From contig CALNZX010000003.1 of assembly GCA_942491105.1 (NCBI GenBank), positions 124,001-188,000 on the forward strand: a stretch of DNA of 64,000 nucleotides, written 5' to 3'. The translations under genes were made by a program, and so were the position numbers. This document shows positions 17,553 to 25,904 of this stretch, piece after piece; positions within the stretch are counted from its first letter, which is position 1, and each line of letters starts with the position of its first letter. The DNA comes from JBBEAM01 sp942491105. Lineage in GTDB: Bacteria; Pseudomonadota; Alphaproteobacteria; Kiloniellales; DSM-21159. The notes under the pieces are model-generated. The model did not search any database. It was not told the DNA's origin and worked only from the letters and a program-made list of their open reading frames with translations.

Positions 17553-18983
17553 CTAGTCGTCGACCTTGCCGGTCCAGGCGGTGCGGTCGAGGTCCAGGTC
17601 CGGGAAGTCGTCCGGGTTGAACACCGGGCGCTCGACCCCGGCCTTGAGCTGCTGGCGGAAATCCTTCAGGACCCGCAGGCAGGTCGGCAGCAGCATCATG
17701 ATGGCGATCAGGTTGACCAGCGCCAGCACGCCCATCAGCGGATCGGAGAAGAAGAACACCGCCGTGGCGCCCGGCGCCACCGCGCCGAGGAAGACGATAC
17801 CCATGATCACCACCCGCAGGATATGCAGGGCCATGGGATGCTCGGTGATCACGGTGAGCGCGTTCTCGCCGAGATAGTAGTTGTAGATGATCGAGCTGAA
17901 GGCGAAGAGGAAGATGATGAAGGTCAGGAAGTACTGGGTCCAGGCCCCCAGGTGATCGACCAGCGACTGCTGGGTCAGCACGATGCCGTCGATATTCTCC
18001 GCCCCCGGCACGTAGACGTCGCCGAGCAGGATGACGAAGGCGGTGCAGCTGCAGATGACGATGGTGTCGATGAACACCGAGAAGGACTGGGTGATTCCCT
18101 GGCTGACCGGGTGGCGCACGTCGGCGGTCGCGGCGACGTTCGGCGCGGAGCCCAGGCCGGCCTCGTTGGAGAACAGGCCGCGGCGCAGCCCCTGCGCCAG
18201 CGCGGCGCCCATGCCGCCGCCAACCGCTTCCTCCAGCCCGAAGGCGTTGGCGAAGATCGAGCCGATCACGCCGGGTAGCTCGCCGATGTTCAACACGATG
18301 ATCGCCACGGCCATCAGCAGATAGGCGGCGGCCATCACTGGCACGACCACGTCGGCCGCCTTGGCGATGCGTCGGATGCCGCCGAACACGATGAAGCCGG
18401 CGACGATGGCCAGCAGGCCGCCGGTCCAGATCCGGTCGATGTTGAGGCTTTCCTCGACCGCGCCGGCCACGGTGTTGCCCTGGAAGGCATTGAAGCCCAA
18501 CGCGAAGGCCGCGATCAGGCAGACGGCGTAGATCACCGCCAGCCATTTGTAGTCGGCGCCGAGGCCGTGGATGATCGAGCGCGCCGGGCCGCCGCGGAAC
18601 AGACCGTCGGGCTCGCGCCGCTTGAAGATCTGCGCCAGGGAGCATTCGACCAGGGAGGTCGCCATGCCGATCAGCGCGATCGCCCACATCCAGAACACCG
18701 CGCCGGGGCCGCCCAGGGTGATGGCCACGGCGACGCCGGCGATGTTGCCGCCGCCGACCCGGCCGCCCACGGAGACGAGCAGCGCCGCGCGCGCGGAGAT
18801 CGCGTTGGGATCGCCGCTCTGGTTTTTCGAGGAGAGCACCCGGAACATCCGCCGGAAGAAGCGGAACTGCACAAAGCCGGTCAGCGCGGTGATGAAAACG
18901 CCGAGAACCACCAGGATGGGGATCAGCGACCACCCCCAGGTAAAGTCGCCGATAGCGCCGAAGAGACTTTGCAGAAAATCCAT
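17553..18983 (-). CDS. Sodium:alanine/glycine symporter, AGCS family
   Basis: A 476-residue polytopic inner-membrane protein with about eleven helices. Family signatures are VGGGNIAGVAVAITLGGPGA and FWMWAIALIGMATSLVECSLAQ. GLFSNEAGLGSAPNVAA follows mid-protein, the region that in AGCS proteins lines the substrate site. These carriers take up alanine or glycine driven by sodium. The start at ATG 18983 follows AAAGGGGAGG. It is a single gene ending at the bidirectional terminator, and its promoter lies in the 281-base gap shared with the divergent gene at 19265. Confidence 0.92.
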   Translation of the reverse strand: MDFLQSLFGAIGDFTWGWSLIPILVVLGVFITALTGFVQFRFFRRMFRVLSSKNQSGDPNAISARAALLVSVGGRVGGGNIAGVAVAITLGGPGAVFWMWAIALIGMATSLVECSLAQIFKRREPDGLFRGGPARSIIHGLGADYKWLAVIYAVCLIAAFALGFNAFQGNTVAGAVEESLNIDRIWTGGLLAIVAGFIVFGGIRRIAKAADVVVPVMAAAYLLMAVAIIVLNIGELPGVIGSIFANAFGLEEAVGGGMGAALAQGLRRGLFSNEAGLGSAPNVAATADVRHPVSQGITQSFSVFIDTIVICSCTAFVILLGDVYVPGAENIDGIVLTQQSLVDHLGAWTQYFLTFIIFLFAFSSIIYNYYLGENALTVITEHPMALHILRVVIMGIVFLGAVAPGATAVFFFSDPLMGVLALVNLIAIMMLLPTCLRVLKDFRQQLKAGVERPVFNPDDFPDLDLDRTAWTGKVDD

Positions 18984-19264
18984 CGTCCTCCCCTTTCGAA
19001 TCCAAGTTCGATATGACCAGTGCAGGCTATCCCTCGGATTCCATCGAAGCCACGGAATTCACGCCGCCCGGCAGCGAACGCCGGCGCGCGACTTCGCGGC
19101 CCCCTCGGACTGGGGCGAAACGGGGAGGCGATTGTTGGGGAGCGGGAATTCGCGTAATATTTGCATGGAGCCTGCCGCCACTCGAGGCGTTCCTCGCGGC
19201 CTGCCCTGCACAAGATTCTAAAAGGCCATGACTCGCGCATAACCGATTATCGGGGAGAAAGCCG

Positions 19265-19834
19265 ATGTTTCAGTGCATGCCTTCGACGCGCAGCTTCTTC
19301 GCGGCGGCCGCGATCGCCACCGCAGCGGCCTTCGCCTTTCCGCCCGCGCAGGCCGCCAGCCAACAGGACAGGGAGCTCTGCGCCCAGGCGAGCAGCGGGA
19401 GTATCGACGCCTGTACACGCATCATCGAGGATGAGAGCGAAAGCGCGGAAAACCGCGCCGCCGCGCACGCTGCACGGCTATCGGAGTACATCTTCTTTGG
19501 ATATGTCGGCGCCATCCACGACGTTCATGCCCTCATCGCCGAGCATCACTGGAACAGCGCGCGCATTCTGGAGATCTTGCAAAAGGCAATGGGAGACTTA
19601 GCCGAAACATACTATTTCGAAGGAGAAGACGTCGTAGACGCGACCTGGCTAGGCGAAGTCCTGGGAAGCTATGCAGGCAGTCTCAAGCACCTCTTGAGAG
19701 TGATGGAACATCAAAAAGCGCCTGCTGCCGAAGTGTCCATTATCCAAGACGAGTACGCTGTGGCGGAAGAGTTGCTCTTACAGGAGTCGCTTACGCGCAG
19801 CCAGATTGAGGACTACCTCGACCGATTCTGGTAG
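19265..19834 (+). CDS. Secreted protein with Sel1/TPR-like beginning
   Basis: A 189-residue protein with a GGGAGAAA site before ATG and an Ala-rich signal peptide ending near AQAASQ. The mature start (DRELCAQASSGSIDACTRII) is the cysteine-pair repeat start seen in many secreted alphaproteobacterial TPR proteins, but only one such unit is recognisable. The rest is helical and acidic with no motif I know (GDLAETYYFEGEDVVD, QIEDYLDRFW). It is probably periplasmic, monocistronic and of unknown function. Confidence 0.65.
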   Translation: MFQCMPSTRSFFAAAAIATAAAFAFPPAQAASQQDRELCAQASSGSIDACTRIIEDESESAENRAAAHAARLSEYIFFGYVGAIHDVHALIAEHHWNSARILEILQKAMGDLAETYYFEGEDVVDATWLGEVLGSYAGSLKHLLRVMEHQKAPAAEVSIIQDEYAVAEELLLQESLTRSQIEDYLDRFW

Positions 19835-20053
19835 AAATGAAATAGGCTCTCTATAGTAACCAGCACATATCGTCTTTCTGTATTGGCGAAAGCCGATTTC
19901 TATTACTTCGCATGAGCGAGGCGGGGAGTGCGGACGGTGAGTCGCTCGCTGCTTCGGGGCACCTGCAGCAGGCAGAGGCTACAGGCAGGCACACCGCAGG
20001 CAGGACACGACGCCGGATCGAAATTGCGCTCAACGCCCGCAGGGGGAATCCTC

Positions 20054-21097
20054 ATGCAGCAAGACAAGGACCCAGCCGGCAGCGGCGAAAAGCGCGCGGG
20101 ACGCCCGCTCGAACCCGGCGACCCGGCGCCTAATCCGCGCTTCGAGGATGCGGCCGGACAGGCGGTGACACTGCGCGACGACGCCCATGCCGGCGTTGCG
20201 AGCGCGGTGATCTTCGCAGAATTGCCGGCGGCCCAGGCGGAACTGACCGCGCTGCTCGACCAGCTTGCCAGCGCGGCGGAGGTCCGGCTGTTTGTCGCCG
20301 CCCGTCCCCAGGCGCCGGAGCCCGTGGCGGCGGCGCGCTGCTGGCGCGACCCGGATGGCAAGGCTGCGGCGGCCTTCGGCTTCGGCGGCGCCGCGCTGGC
20401 CAGCGTCACGCTCGATGCCAATGGCCGCCTGCTCGCCAGCAGCGCCGCCCCGGCGCGGGCTCAAGCGGAAACGATCCGCGGCGCCCTGCGCAGCCTGGAC
20501 CGGCCGGCCAGCGTTGGAGAACTCGCCGATCACCCGCCGGTACTCGTGCTGCCGCGCGTGCTTTCCCACGCGGACTGCGACAGGCTGATCGCGGAGTGGG
20601 AGAAGCCGGCGCGGCTCTGGGAGTCCGACGGCTTCACCACGGCGGGCTTCGATACCCCGGAGGGCAGCTTCAAGCTACGGATCGAGAGTCACGGCCGGCT
20701 CGATCAACTGGTGCTGCGCGACCCGCCCCTGGAGCAGTGGCTCGACAGCCGCTTCGCGCAGCGGCTGCGCATGGAAATCCGCAAGGTCTTCCAGATCAGC
20801 GCGCCGATGCGCGAGGACTATCGCATCTCCTGCTACGACGCCGCGCAGTCTGGACGGCTCGGCCGGCATCGCGACAACCCGACGCCGCAGACCCGGCACC
20901 GCCTGTTCACCGCCGTGGTCGCGCTGAACGAGCCCGAGGACTACGGCGGCGGTGCCCTGTGCTTTCCCGAATACGCCGCCGGCGGATACCGCTTGACCCG
21001 AGGCGCCGCCGTGGTGTGGTCGGCCTCGCTGCTCCATGAAGTCCTGCCGGTCGCCTCCGGACGGCGCTTCATACTCGGCACCCACCTCGGCGCCTAG
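20054..21097 (+). CDS. Redoxin-like domain fused to 2OG-Fe(II) dioxygenase
   Basis: A 347-residue protein. The start at ATG 20054 follows AGGGGGAA; the frame is open upstream without a comparable site. Residues 18-150 read like a peroxiredoxin/AhpC-type thioredoxin fold (LEPGDPAPNPRFEDAAGQAV, VTLDANGRLLAS), but the catalytic cysteine is absent; the only cysteine is Cys96, outside the expected site. Residues 160-347 form a prolyl-hydroxylase-like double-stranded beta helix. Its iron ligands are His272 and Asp274 (GRHRDN) and His328 (LLHEV), with an Arg at 337 or 338 for 2-oxoglutarate. It probably hydroxylates a protein or small molecule. The redoxin part may be structural. It is monocistronic. 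Confidence 0.8.
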   Translation: MQQDKDPAGSGEKRAGRPLEPGDPAPNPRFEDAAGQAVTLRDDAHAGVASAVIFAELPAAQAELTALLDQLASAAEVRLFVAARPQAPEPVAAARCWRDPDGKAAAAFGFGGAALASVTLDANGRLLASSAAPARAQAETIRGALRSLDRPASVGELADHPPVLVLPRVLSHADCDRLIAEWEKPARLWESDGFTTAGFDTPEGSFKLRIESHGRLDQLVLRDPPLEQWLDSRFAQRLRMEIRKVFQISAPMREDYRISCYDAAQSGRLGRHRDNPTPQTRHRLFTAVVALNEPEDYGGGALCFPEYAAGGYRLTRGAAVVWSASLLHEVLPVASGRRFILGTHLGA

Positions 21098-21307
21098 CGC
21101 CCAGACGGCGGCGAAACCGCTGGGCGGCATTGGCCGGAATCCAATTTCCTGTTTTGGAGAATTTGATCCGTTCTGGAGAAAATAGCGATAAATATCAGCT
21201 CATTAACTAAAATATATATTGGATTAATCATAACTTTTATTGGCTTTGCTGAGATAAAATTCAGACATTCTTAAGCCAGTGAAGACAACACTATAGAGGA
21301 GCGTTCA

Positions 21308-21499
21308 ATGTTTGCGCTGCTTGGCCAGCTTCTGAAAAGCGAGAGGGGAGCCACGGCCATAGAGTATGGGCTGATAGCAGCCCTGGTTAGCGTCGCCGCC
21401 ATTGCGGCCCTGGATACCCTGGGCGGTTCGCTCGCGGAAATCTTCAATCTGGTTTCCTCCGAACTGAACACGGCGGCAGTGCAAGAAGGCTCGAGCTAG
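21308..21499 (+). CDS. Flp family type IVb pilin
   Basis: A 63-residue protein with a GAGGAGCG site. A short leader ends at LKSERG, then the processed hydrophobic helix ATAIEYGLIAALVSVAAIAA begins, which contains the Glu-Tyr pair diagnostic of Flp pilins. Prepilin peptidase should cleave after the Gly. No tad/cpa assembly genes are in the window, so it is an orphan pilin gene here. The 210-base upstream region is strongly AT rich, as expected for a promoter. Confidence 0.9.
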   Translation: MFALLGQLLKSERGATAIEYGLIAALVSVAAIAALDTLGGSLAEIFNLVSSELNTAAVQEGSS

Positions 21500-21589
21500 C
21501 GGCGGTCGGCAACAGGGCGTTGTCCTCCGCGCCCGGGTCAAAGCTTTGAGGATGCCCCTCAAGTCCGGGCATCGAAGTGGAGGACGAGC

Positions 21590-21880
21590 ATGTTGACGAC
21601 ACAGCCTAAGCGCAGCGAAGAGACGCAGGCAGCAGAGGCCGCGGACCGGCGGATCGCGCCGCGGATACGCACCCTGCAGAAGGGCCAGCTTTTCTTCCTG
21701 AACAGCAACAGCGCCATCGAGTGCATCATTCTCAATATCTCCGAGACCGGCGCCTGCCTGCGCCCGACCGACGTGAAGAGCTGCCCGGACACGTTTCAGC
21801 TTCGCTGCCACAATGGCGAGATGAAGCTTTGCCATTTGGTCTGGCGCAGCCACAACGACATCGGCGTCAGGTTCGAATAA
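21590..21880 (+). CDS. PilZ domain protein
   Basis: A 96-residue single-domain protein. The c-di-GMP binding marks are present: an Arg-rich motif (DRRIAPRIR, near residues 21-29) and NISETGACLR (near 49-58), a variant of the usual DxSxxG in which Asn replaces Asp. WRSHNDIGVRFE closes the barrel. Members bind c-di-GMP to switch motility or surface behaviour. It follows the Flp pilin by 90 bases on the same strand, so a surface-attachment link is plausible. A 9-bp hairpin (21886-21909) follows the stop but lacks a T-tract. Confidence 0.82.
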   Translation: MLTTQPKRSEETQAAEAADRRIAPRIRTLQKGQLFFLNSNSAIECIILNISETGACLRPTDVKSCPDTFQLRCHNGEMKLCHLVWRSHNDIGVRFE

Positions 21881-21992
21881 CCCGCCTCCGCCGCCTGGCC
21901 GCGGCGGAGTCGCGCGCGCTTCTGGCTTGATTTTCCCCGCCTTTCTGGTGGATATCGGCGCAGCCCTTGCACGACGATCAGAGAGGACGGCC

Positions 21993-22421
21993 ATGCCGCG
22001 CACGCCCCCGCCCGCCCCGGAAGACTTCACGGTCTGGACCGCCGACCGGCTGCGTTACTGCGATACCGACCGCCAGGGACACATCAACAACGCGGTTTTC
22101 GCGACCTTCTGCGAGAGCGGCCGCACCGCGCTGCTGTTCGAGGAGGGCGCGCCGATCGCCGCGCCGGGCTATGCCTGGGTGATCGCCCGCCTGGTATTGG
22201 ATTTCCGCAGCGAACTGAACTGGCCCGGCACGGTCGACATCGGCACCGCCGTCGCCTCCCTCGGCAAGTCCTCGATCGTTCTCAAGCAGGGCATGTTCAA
22301 GGATGGTATCTGCGCCGCGGAGGCTGAAACGGTGATCGTGCTGATGGACGAAAGCACCCGCAAGTCAGCGCCGCTGCCGCAAGAGGTGCGCGCCAAGCTG
22401 GAACAGCTGCGCGGCGGCTGA
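21993..22421 (+). CDS. Acyl-CoA thioesterase, 4HBT hotdog fold
   Basis: A 142-residue protein. The start at ATG 21993 follows AGAGAGGA; the frame opens 22 codons earlier but without a ribosome site. The hotdog signature RYCDTDRQGHINNAVFATFCE carries the 4-hydroxybenzoyl-CoA-thioesterase-type catalytic Asp (in DTDRQGH). It is followed by FEEG and DFRSELNWPGTVDIGTAV. It hydrolyses an acyl-CoA thioester in the cytoplasm, probably a short-chain or aromatic one; the exact substrate cannot be read. It is probably transcribed alone. Confidence 0.85.
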   Translation: MPRTPPPAPEDFTVWTADRLRYCDTDRQGHINNAVFATFCESGRTALLFEEGAPIAAPGYAWVIARLVLDFRSELNWPGTVDIGTAVASLGKSSIVLKQGMFKDGICAAEAETVIVLMDESTRKSAPLPQEVRAKLEQLRGG

Positions 22422-22535
22422 CCGGAGGGAGAAGATGGGCGGGACCTGTCTTTCTGCGAGACCGCTTACGGGGCAGGGCTGGCGCAGCCTCGTACCGATC
22501 CGAGCCCCGCGCGCCGCAAGTGAGACCGTCCTGTC

Positions 22536-23645
22536 ATGAGCTTCACTCCGCGCCAATGGCTTACAAGTCTCGCCGGGCTTCTGGCGATCCTGGCGGCGGC
22601 CTGGGCTTCCCCCGCGCAGGCTTGCGTGATTTGCATTCCCTACCCGACGACAACCCACGCCGACCTGCTGATGGAAAGCGAAGTCGTCGTCATCGCAAGG
22701 GAGGACCCGGACAAATCCTTTTCTTACGCGCCCGTGGTATTCCTCAAGGGCAAAGCCGACACCCGGCCCGTCGATCTCCTGCTCGACTCCTTGACGCGGC
22801 AGCGCCTGAGCCACAGCCCCGATGACGGTGTCGTGCTCTACCGCCGCAGCGTCGAGGCGCCTTGGATGCGGCTCGCTTACGCCAACGCCGCCTATCGTGA
22901 GTTCCTCGTTTCGGTGCTCGAGAATACGCAGGCCTGGGAAAGCGGACGCGGTAAGACGGAGCGTCTGGAGTTCTTCTCTCAGCGCATGCTCAGCGCCGAT
23001 GCCACGATCCAAGAGCAGGCCTACCTCGAGGTTGGACGGGCGCCCTACACCTGGATCTCCCGGGTCGCCGGCGCGATCCCACGCGAAGAGATACGGCGCT
23101 TTCTCTCCGACGACCGTAAGCTCGAGTGGCACCGGCTTTTCATCCTGATGCTCGCCCGCAGCGCCCATCCCGACGACAGGGTTTATATCCGCAAGGAATT
23201 CGAAAGCGCCGCCCACTTCGGCTTGACCGCGACTCTGCCCGCCTGGACCGTGGCCTTCGTGGAAGCCTATCCCGAGACGGCGGTCGAGGAGATCGAAGAA
23301 AGCTTCTTTCGCGATCCCGCCCGCTCCCGGCCGGGGCTGGAGGCCGTTCTGCAGGGCCTCTCGGTTCTCGCCTCGCAGGAGGGCATCCTGATCTCGCCGC
23401 GCATCGTCGAACTCCGCCGCCGCATCGTGAGGAGCTACGCCCGGCTCATCGAGCAGCACCCGCAACTGGCAGGCTGGGTCGCGCGCGACCTCACGCTCTG
23501 GCAACTGCAGGCGCTGGTCGAACGTCTCTCCGCAATCGTGCGCGAGGAGACGACACTCGACCCGGCAGCGCGCTTCATGGTCGAAAGCTATCTAGCGGTG
23601 GCTTCCGGCTTTCCCTTAGCGGCGCTTTCGAAGCAGCCCCGTTAA
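22536..23645 (+). CDS. Secreted protein of unknown function
   Basis: A 369-residue protein with a signal peptide ending near PAQACV. Immediately after it comes a cysteine pair (CVICIPYP), followed by a beta-rich stretch with VVVIAREDPD and VVFLKGKADTRPVD. The latter resembles domains placed after signal peptides in proteins that read like metal- or thiol-handling factors. The C-terminal two thirds are helical and HEAT-repeat-like (EEIRRFLSDDRKLEWHRL, RRIVRSYARLIEQHPQLAGW). No family name can be given. It is probably periplasmic and monocistronic. Confidence 0.65.
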   Translation: MSFTPRQWLTSLAGLLAILAAAWASPAQACVICIPYPTTTHADLLMESEVVVIAREDPDKSFSYAPVVFLKGKADTRPVDLLLDSLTRQRLSHSPDDGVVLYRRSVEAPWMRLAYANAAYREFLVSVLENTQAWESGRGKTERLEFFSQRMLSADATIQEQAYLEVGRAPYTWISRVAGAIPREEIRRFLSDDRKLEWHRLFILMLARSAHPDDRVYIRKEFESAAHFGLTATLPAWTVAFVEAYPETAVEEIEESFFRDPARSRPGLEAVLQGLSVLASQEGILISPRIVELRRRIVRSYARLIEQHPQLAGWVARDLTLWQLQALVERLSAIVREETTLDPAARFMVESYLAVASGFPLAALSKQPR

Positions 23646-23938
23646 CGCCCTCCCCCGCCGCCGGTCTGGTCAGCAGCTTGGCGGCGGCGGCGCGCGGAGA
23701 GAGTATCCAATGGGGGGATAAAAAAATGAGGGGGAAGGCACTGCCTTCCCCCTCAGCTCCATCCTGGGTGCCCAAGATGGAAGGGGATCGGAATTCCTAG
23801 AGCGCCTGAGCTCGCTCACGGAAGCTTTCGCGCCAACGGGAGGCTGCAAAAGTCGATCCGGGGAGATACTACCCTAGCGTGAAATAAGCCGCAAGCCATA
23901 GTCATGCCCTCCGGTAGCGTCCCGGTCGCACCCCGGCG
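23646..23938. other. Intergenic region with a minus-strand terminator
   Basis: No coding region is supported here on either strand. The only clear element is the hairpin at 23721-23755. Confidence 0.5.
23721..23755 (-). terminator. Intrinsic terminator for a leftward transcript
   Basis: TGAGGGGGAAGG and CCTTCCCCCTCA form a perfect 12-pair stem with a five-base loop (23727-23755). On the minus strand it is followed by a run of seven T (the A-run at 23720-23726). The plus-strand side has no T-run, so it works leftward. It implies a leftward transcript coming from about 24.2 kb. Confidence 0.7.
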
Positions 23939-24202
23939 CTAACGCCGCTTGGCGCGCCAGGCCGCGATGGCCCCCAAGACGAGCACCGCGAGCACCGCCG
24001 TGGAGGTCAAGGGCAGGGCCAGAAACAGCAGCAGTGCCCCTGTCAGCACCCCCGCCAAAAGCGCCAGTGCGAGCAGACAAAGCGCTGCGGTCATGGCCAG
24101 GCCGCTCAGCCAGCCGGCGGCGCGCCGGCCGGCCGCGAGCCGCGGATTTGCTTGGATTTTTCTCGTCTGAGCGACACGACCGGGATGAAGGTGAAGGGCC
24201 AT
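23939..24202 (-). CDS. Possible small membrane protein
   Basis: An 87-residue reading from ATG 24202. A basic N-terminal third (PGRVAQTRKIQANPRLAAGRR) is followed by two closely spaced hydrophobic helices (LAMTAALCLLALALLAGVL and LLFLALPLTSTAVLAVLVL) and a basic tail AWRAKRR. The frame stays open upstream to 24484, but that part reads like noise. No homologue is recognised. The intrinsic terminator oriented for this strand 180 bases downstream supports real leftward transcription. Leu/Ala-rich frames are common in GC-rich DNA, so doubt remains. Confidence 0.4.
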   Translation of the reverse strand: MALHLHPGRVAQTRKIQANPRLAAGRRAAGWLSGLAMTAALCLLALALLAGVLTGALLLFLALPLTSTAVLAVLVLGAIAAWRAKRR

Positions 24203-24616
24203 GACCCCAGAGTTACGGGCCCCGGCCGGCCAGTTCAAGCACCGGTACCAGGCCGCGCGGAAAAAGCCGCCCTCTTCGCCCCATGGCGGCAAGCCCGCAA
24301 AAGTCTTCCCGCGCCGCGCGCTCTCCATCCGGCGCCGCAGTCCGATTTTTCCGCCGCGCGGCGCGAAGCGCGAAGAACCCTGAAAAGCCAATATGTTCAG
24401 GGCCATTGGCCTCAACTGCGGACCACGAATTGGAAAGGGACTTATGCCATACCGCCACAAGACTCTCCGGCAGGAACCTTTCATGCCCAGCTTGTTTTCA
24501 GTAGCATTAGCTGAAGTTTAGACCGGTTCCAAATCGCTGCCGAGATCCTCTTTGCAGCCGGGCCGGTCTCGGCGCGGCGCCGATAAGAGCGCCAAACTGT
24601 CTGATGGGAGGACTAC
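24203..24616. other. Intergenic region upstream of the TRAP operon
   Basis: Both strands have short open frames but no convincing start, ribosome site or protein pattern. The last 100 bases (GC-rich, ending GGGAGGACTAC before ATG 24617) should hold the promoter and leader of the TRAP operon. No specific operator was recognised. Confidence 0.4.
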
Positions 24617-25774
24617 ATGTCAGAATCCAAGAAGCAATTCCGTGAAAGCGTAGAGGGCGTCGTTTCGGCCCGCCGCGGTTTCATGAAAGGCGCGCTGGCC
24701 GCGGGTGCCGGCGCGGCTGTTCTGGGCGTCAGCGGCAAGATCGGCGCGCCCTATATCGGCACCGCCAAGGCGCAGGGCACGACCTGGAAGATTCAGACGT
24801 CCTGGCCGGGTGGCGTGGGGCTCGATATCTTCAAGGCTTGGAGCAACTCGATCGTCGAGAAGACCGGCGGCGAGCTGTCTTTCACCCCCTTTGGCGCCAA
24901 TGACGTCGTCGGCGACTTCCAGCTTTACGATGCCGTCAAGAACGGCGTGCTGGAGGCCATCAACCCCTTCACCATCTACGCCCAGGGGCGTATCCCCGCG
25001 GCGGTGTTCCTGAGTTCCTATCCGCTCGGCCTGCGCAATCCGCACGAGTGGGATGTCTTCTACTACTCCCTCGGCGGCCTGGAGATCGCCCGCGAGCTCT
25101 TCGCGGCCCAGGGCATGCACTACGTCGGCCCGATCCATCACGGCCCGAACATCATCCACTCCAAGGTTCCGATTCGTTCGATCGAGGACTTCCGGGGCCG
25201 CAAGATGCGGCTGCCGGGCGGCATGGTGGCCGAGGTCTTCCAGGCGGCCGGCGCCAAGACGACCGTGCTTCCGGGTTCGGAAATCTTCCCGGCCTTGGAG
25301 AAGGGCACCATCGACGTCGCCGACTACGTCGGTCCGGCGGTGAACTACTCCCTCGGCTTCCATCAGGTGACCAACTACATCTCCATGGGCCCTCCAGGCT
25401 TCATGTCGCTGTACCAGCCGGTCGACTTGATGGACCTGACCGTGCGTCAGGACGCCTGGGACGCGCTGTCTCCGGAAATGAAGCAGTTCGTGGAGATGGA
25501 GGTGCACGTCTACTCCGACATGCATCACGCCGGCATCCAGAAGGCCGATCAGGAAGCCTGGAAGAAGTTCGAGGAAGCGGGAACCATCGTTACCCGCCTC
25601 GGCCAGTCCGACGTCGAGAAGTTCACCGAGATCGCCGTGCCGCGTTGGTACGCCTGGGCGAACAAGGACAAGGACGCGGCCCGCGTCTTCCAGATTCAGC
25701 TCGACTACATGATGTCGGGCAGCCTGGGCTACGTGACGCCCGATATGATCGAGGGGCAGAAGCTCGATCTGTAG
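24617..25774 (+). CDS. TRAP transporter solute-binding protein, DctP family
   Basis: A 385-residue protein with a GGGAGGAC ribosome site. The leader has twin arginines (Arg19-Arg20 in ARRGFMKG) before an Ala/Gly hydrophobic stretch ending AKAQ, so Tat export is likely. The mature chain shows DctP features (TSWPGGVGLDIFKAWSNSI, FRGRKMRLPGGMVAEVFQAAG and PGSEIFPALEKGTIDVADY). The conserved Arg in the KMRLPG strand is the usual carboxylate ligand. It captures an organic acid, perhaps a 2-oxo or small monocarboxylate, and passes it to the permease pair encoded next. A hairpin separates it from those genes. Confidence 0.92.
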   Translation: MSESKKQFRESVEGVVSARRGFMKGALAAGAGAAVLGVSGKIGAPYIGTAKAQGTTWKIQTSWPGGVGLDIFKAWSNSIVEKTGGELSFTPFGANDVVGDFQLYDAVKNGVLEAINPFTIYAQGRIPAAVFLSSYPLGLRNPHEWDVFYYSLGGLEIARELFAAQGMHYVGPIHHGPNIIHSKVPIRSIEDFRGRKMRLPGGMVAEVFQAAGAKTTVLPGSEIFPALEKGTIDVADYVGPAVNYSLGFHQVTNYISMGPPGFMSLYQPVDLMDLTVRQDAWDALSPEMKQFVEMEVHVYSDMHHAGIQKADQEAWKKFEEAGTIVTRLGQSDVEKFTEIAVPRWYAWANKDKDAARVFQIQLDYMMSGSLGYVTPDMIEGQKLDL

Positions 25775-25830
25775 AAGCCTCGTCCAATACCCTTGGCCGA
25801 ACGCCAAGGACGAGAGCGACGTTCGATGAC

Positions 25831-25860
25831 GGGGCGCGCCTTTTAGGCGCGCCCCCTTGT
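25831..25860 (+). terminator. Hairpin between binding-protein and permease genes
   Basis: GGGGCGCGCC and GGCGCGCCCC form a ten-pair stem with a TTTTA loop, followed only by CTTGTCG. It is a weak terminator or 3' stabilising hairpin, of the kind used to make more binding protein than permease from one operon. Confidence 0.65.
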
Positions 25861-25904
25861 CGATAGAGTGACGACCCCGCAGCAATCACATCGGGAGTTG
25901 GGCT

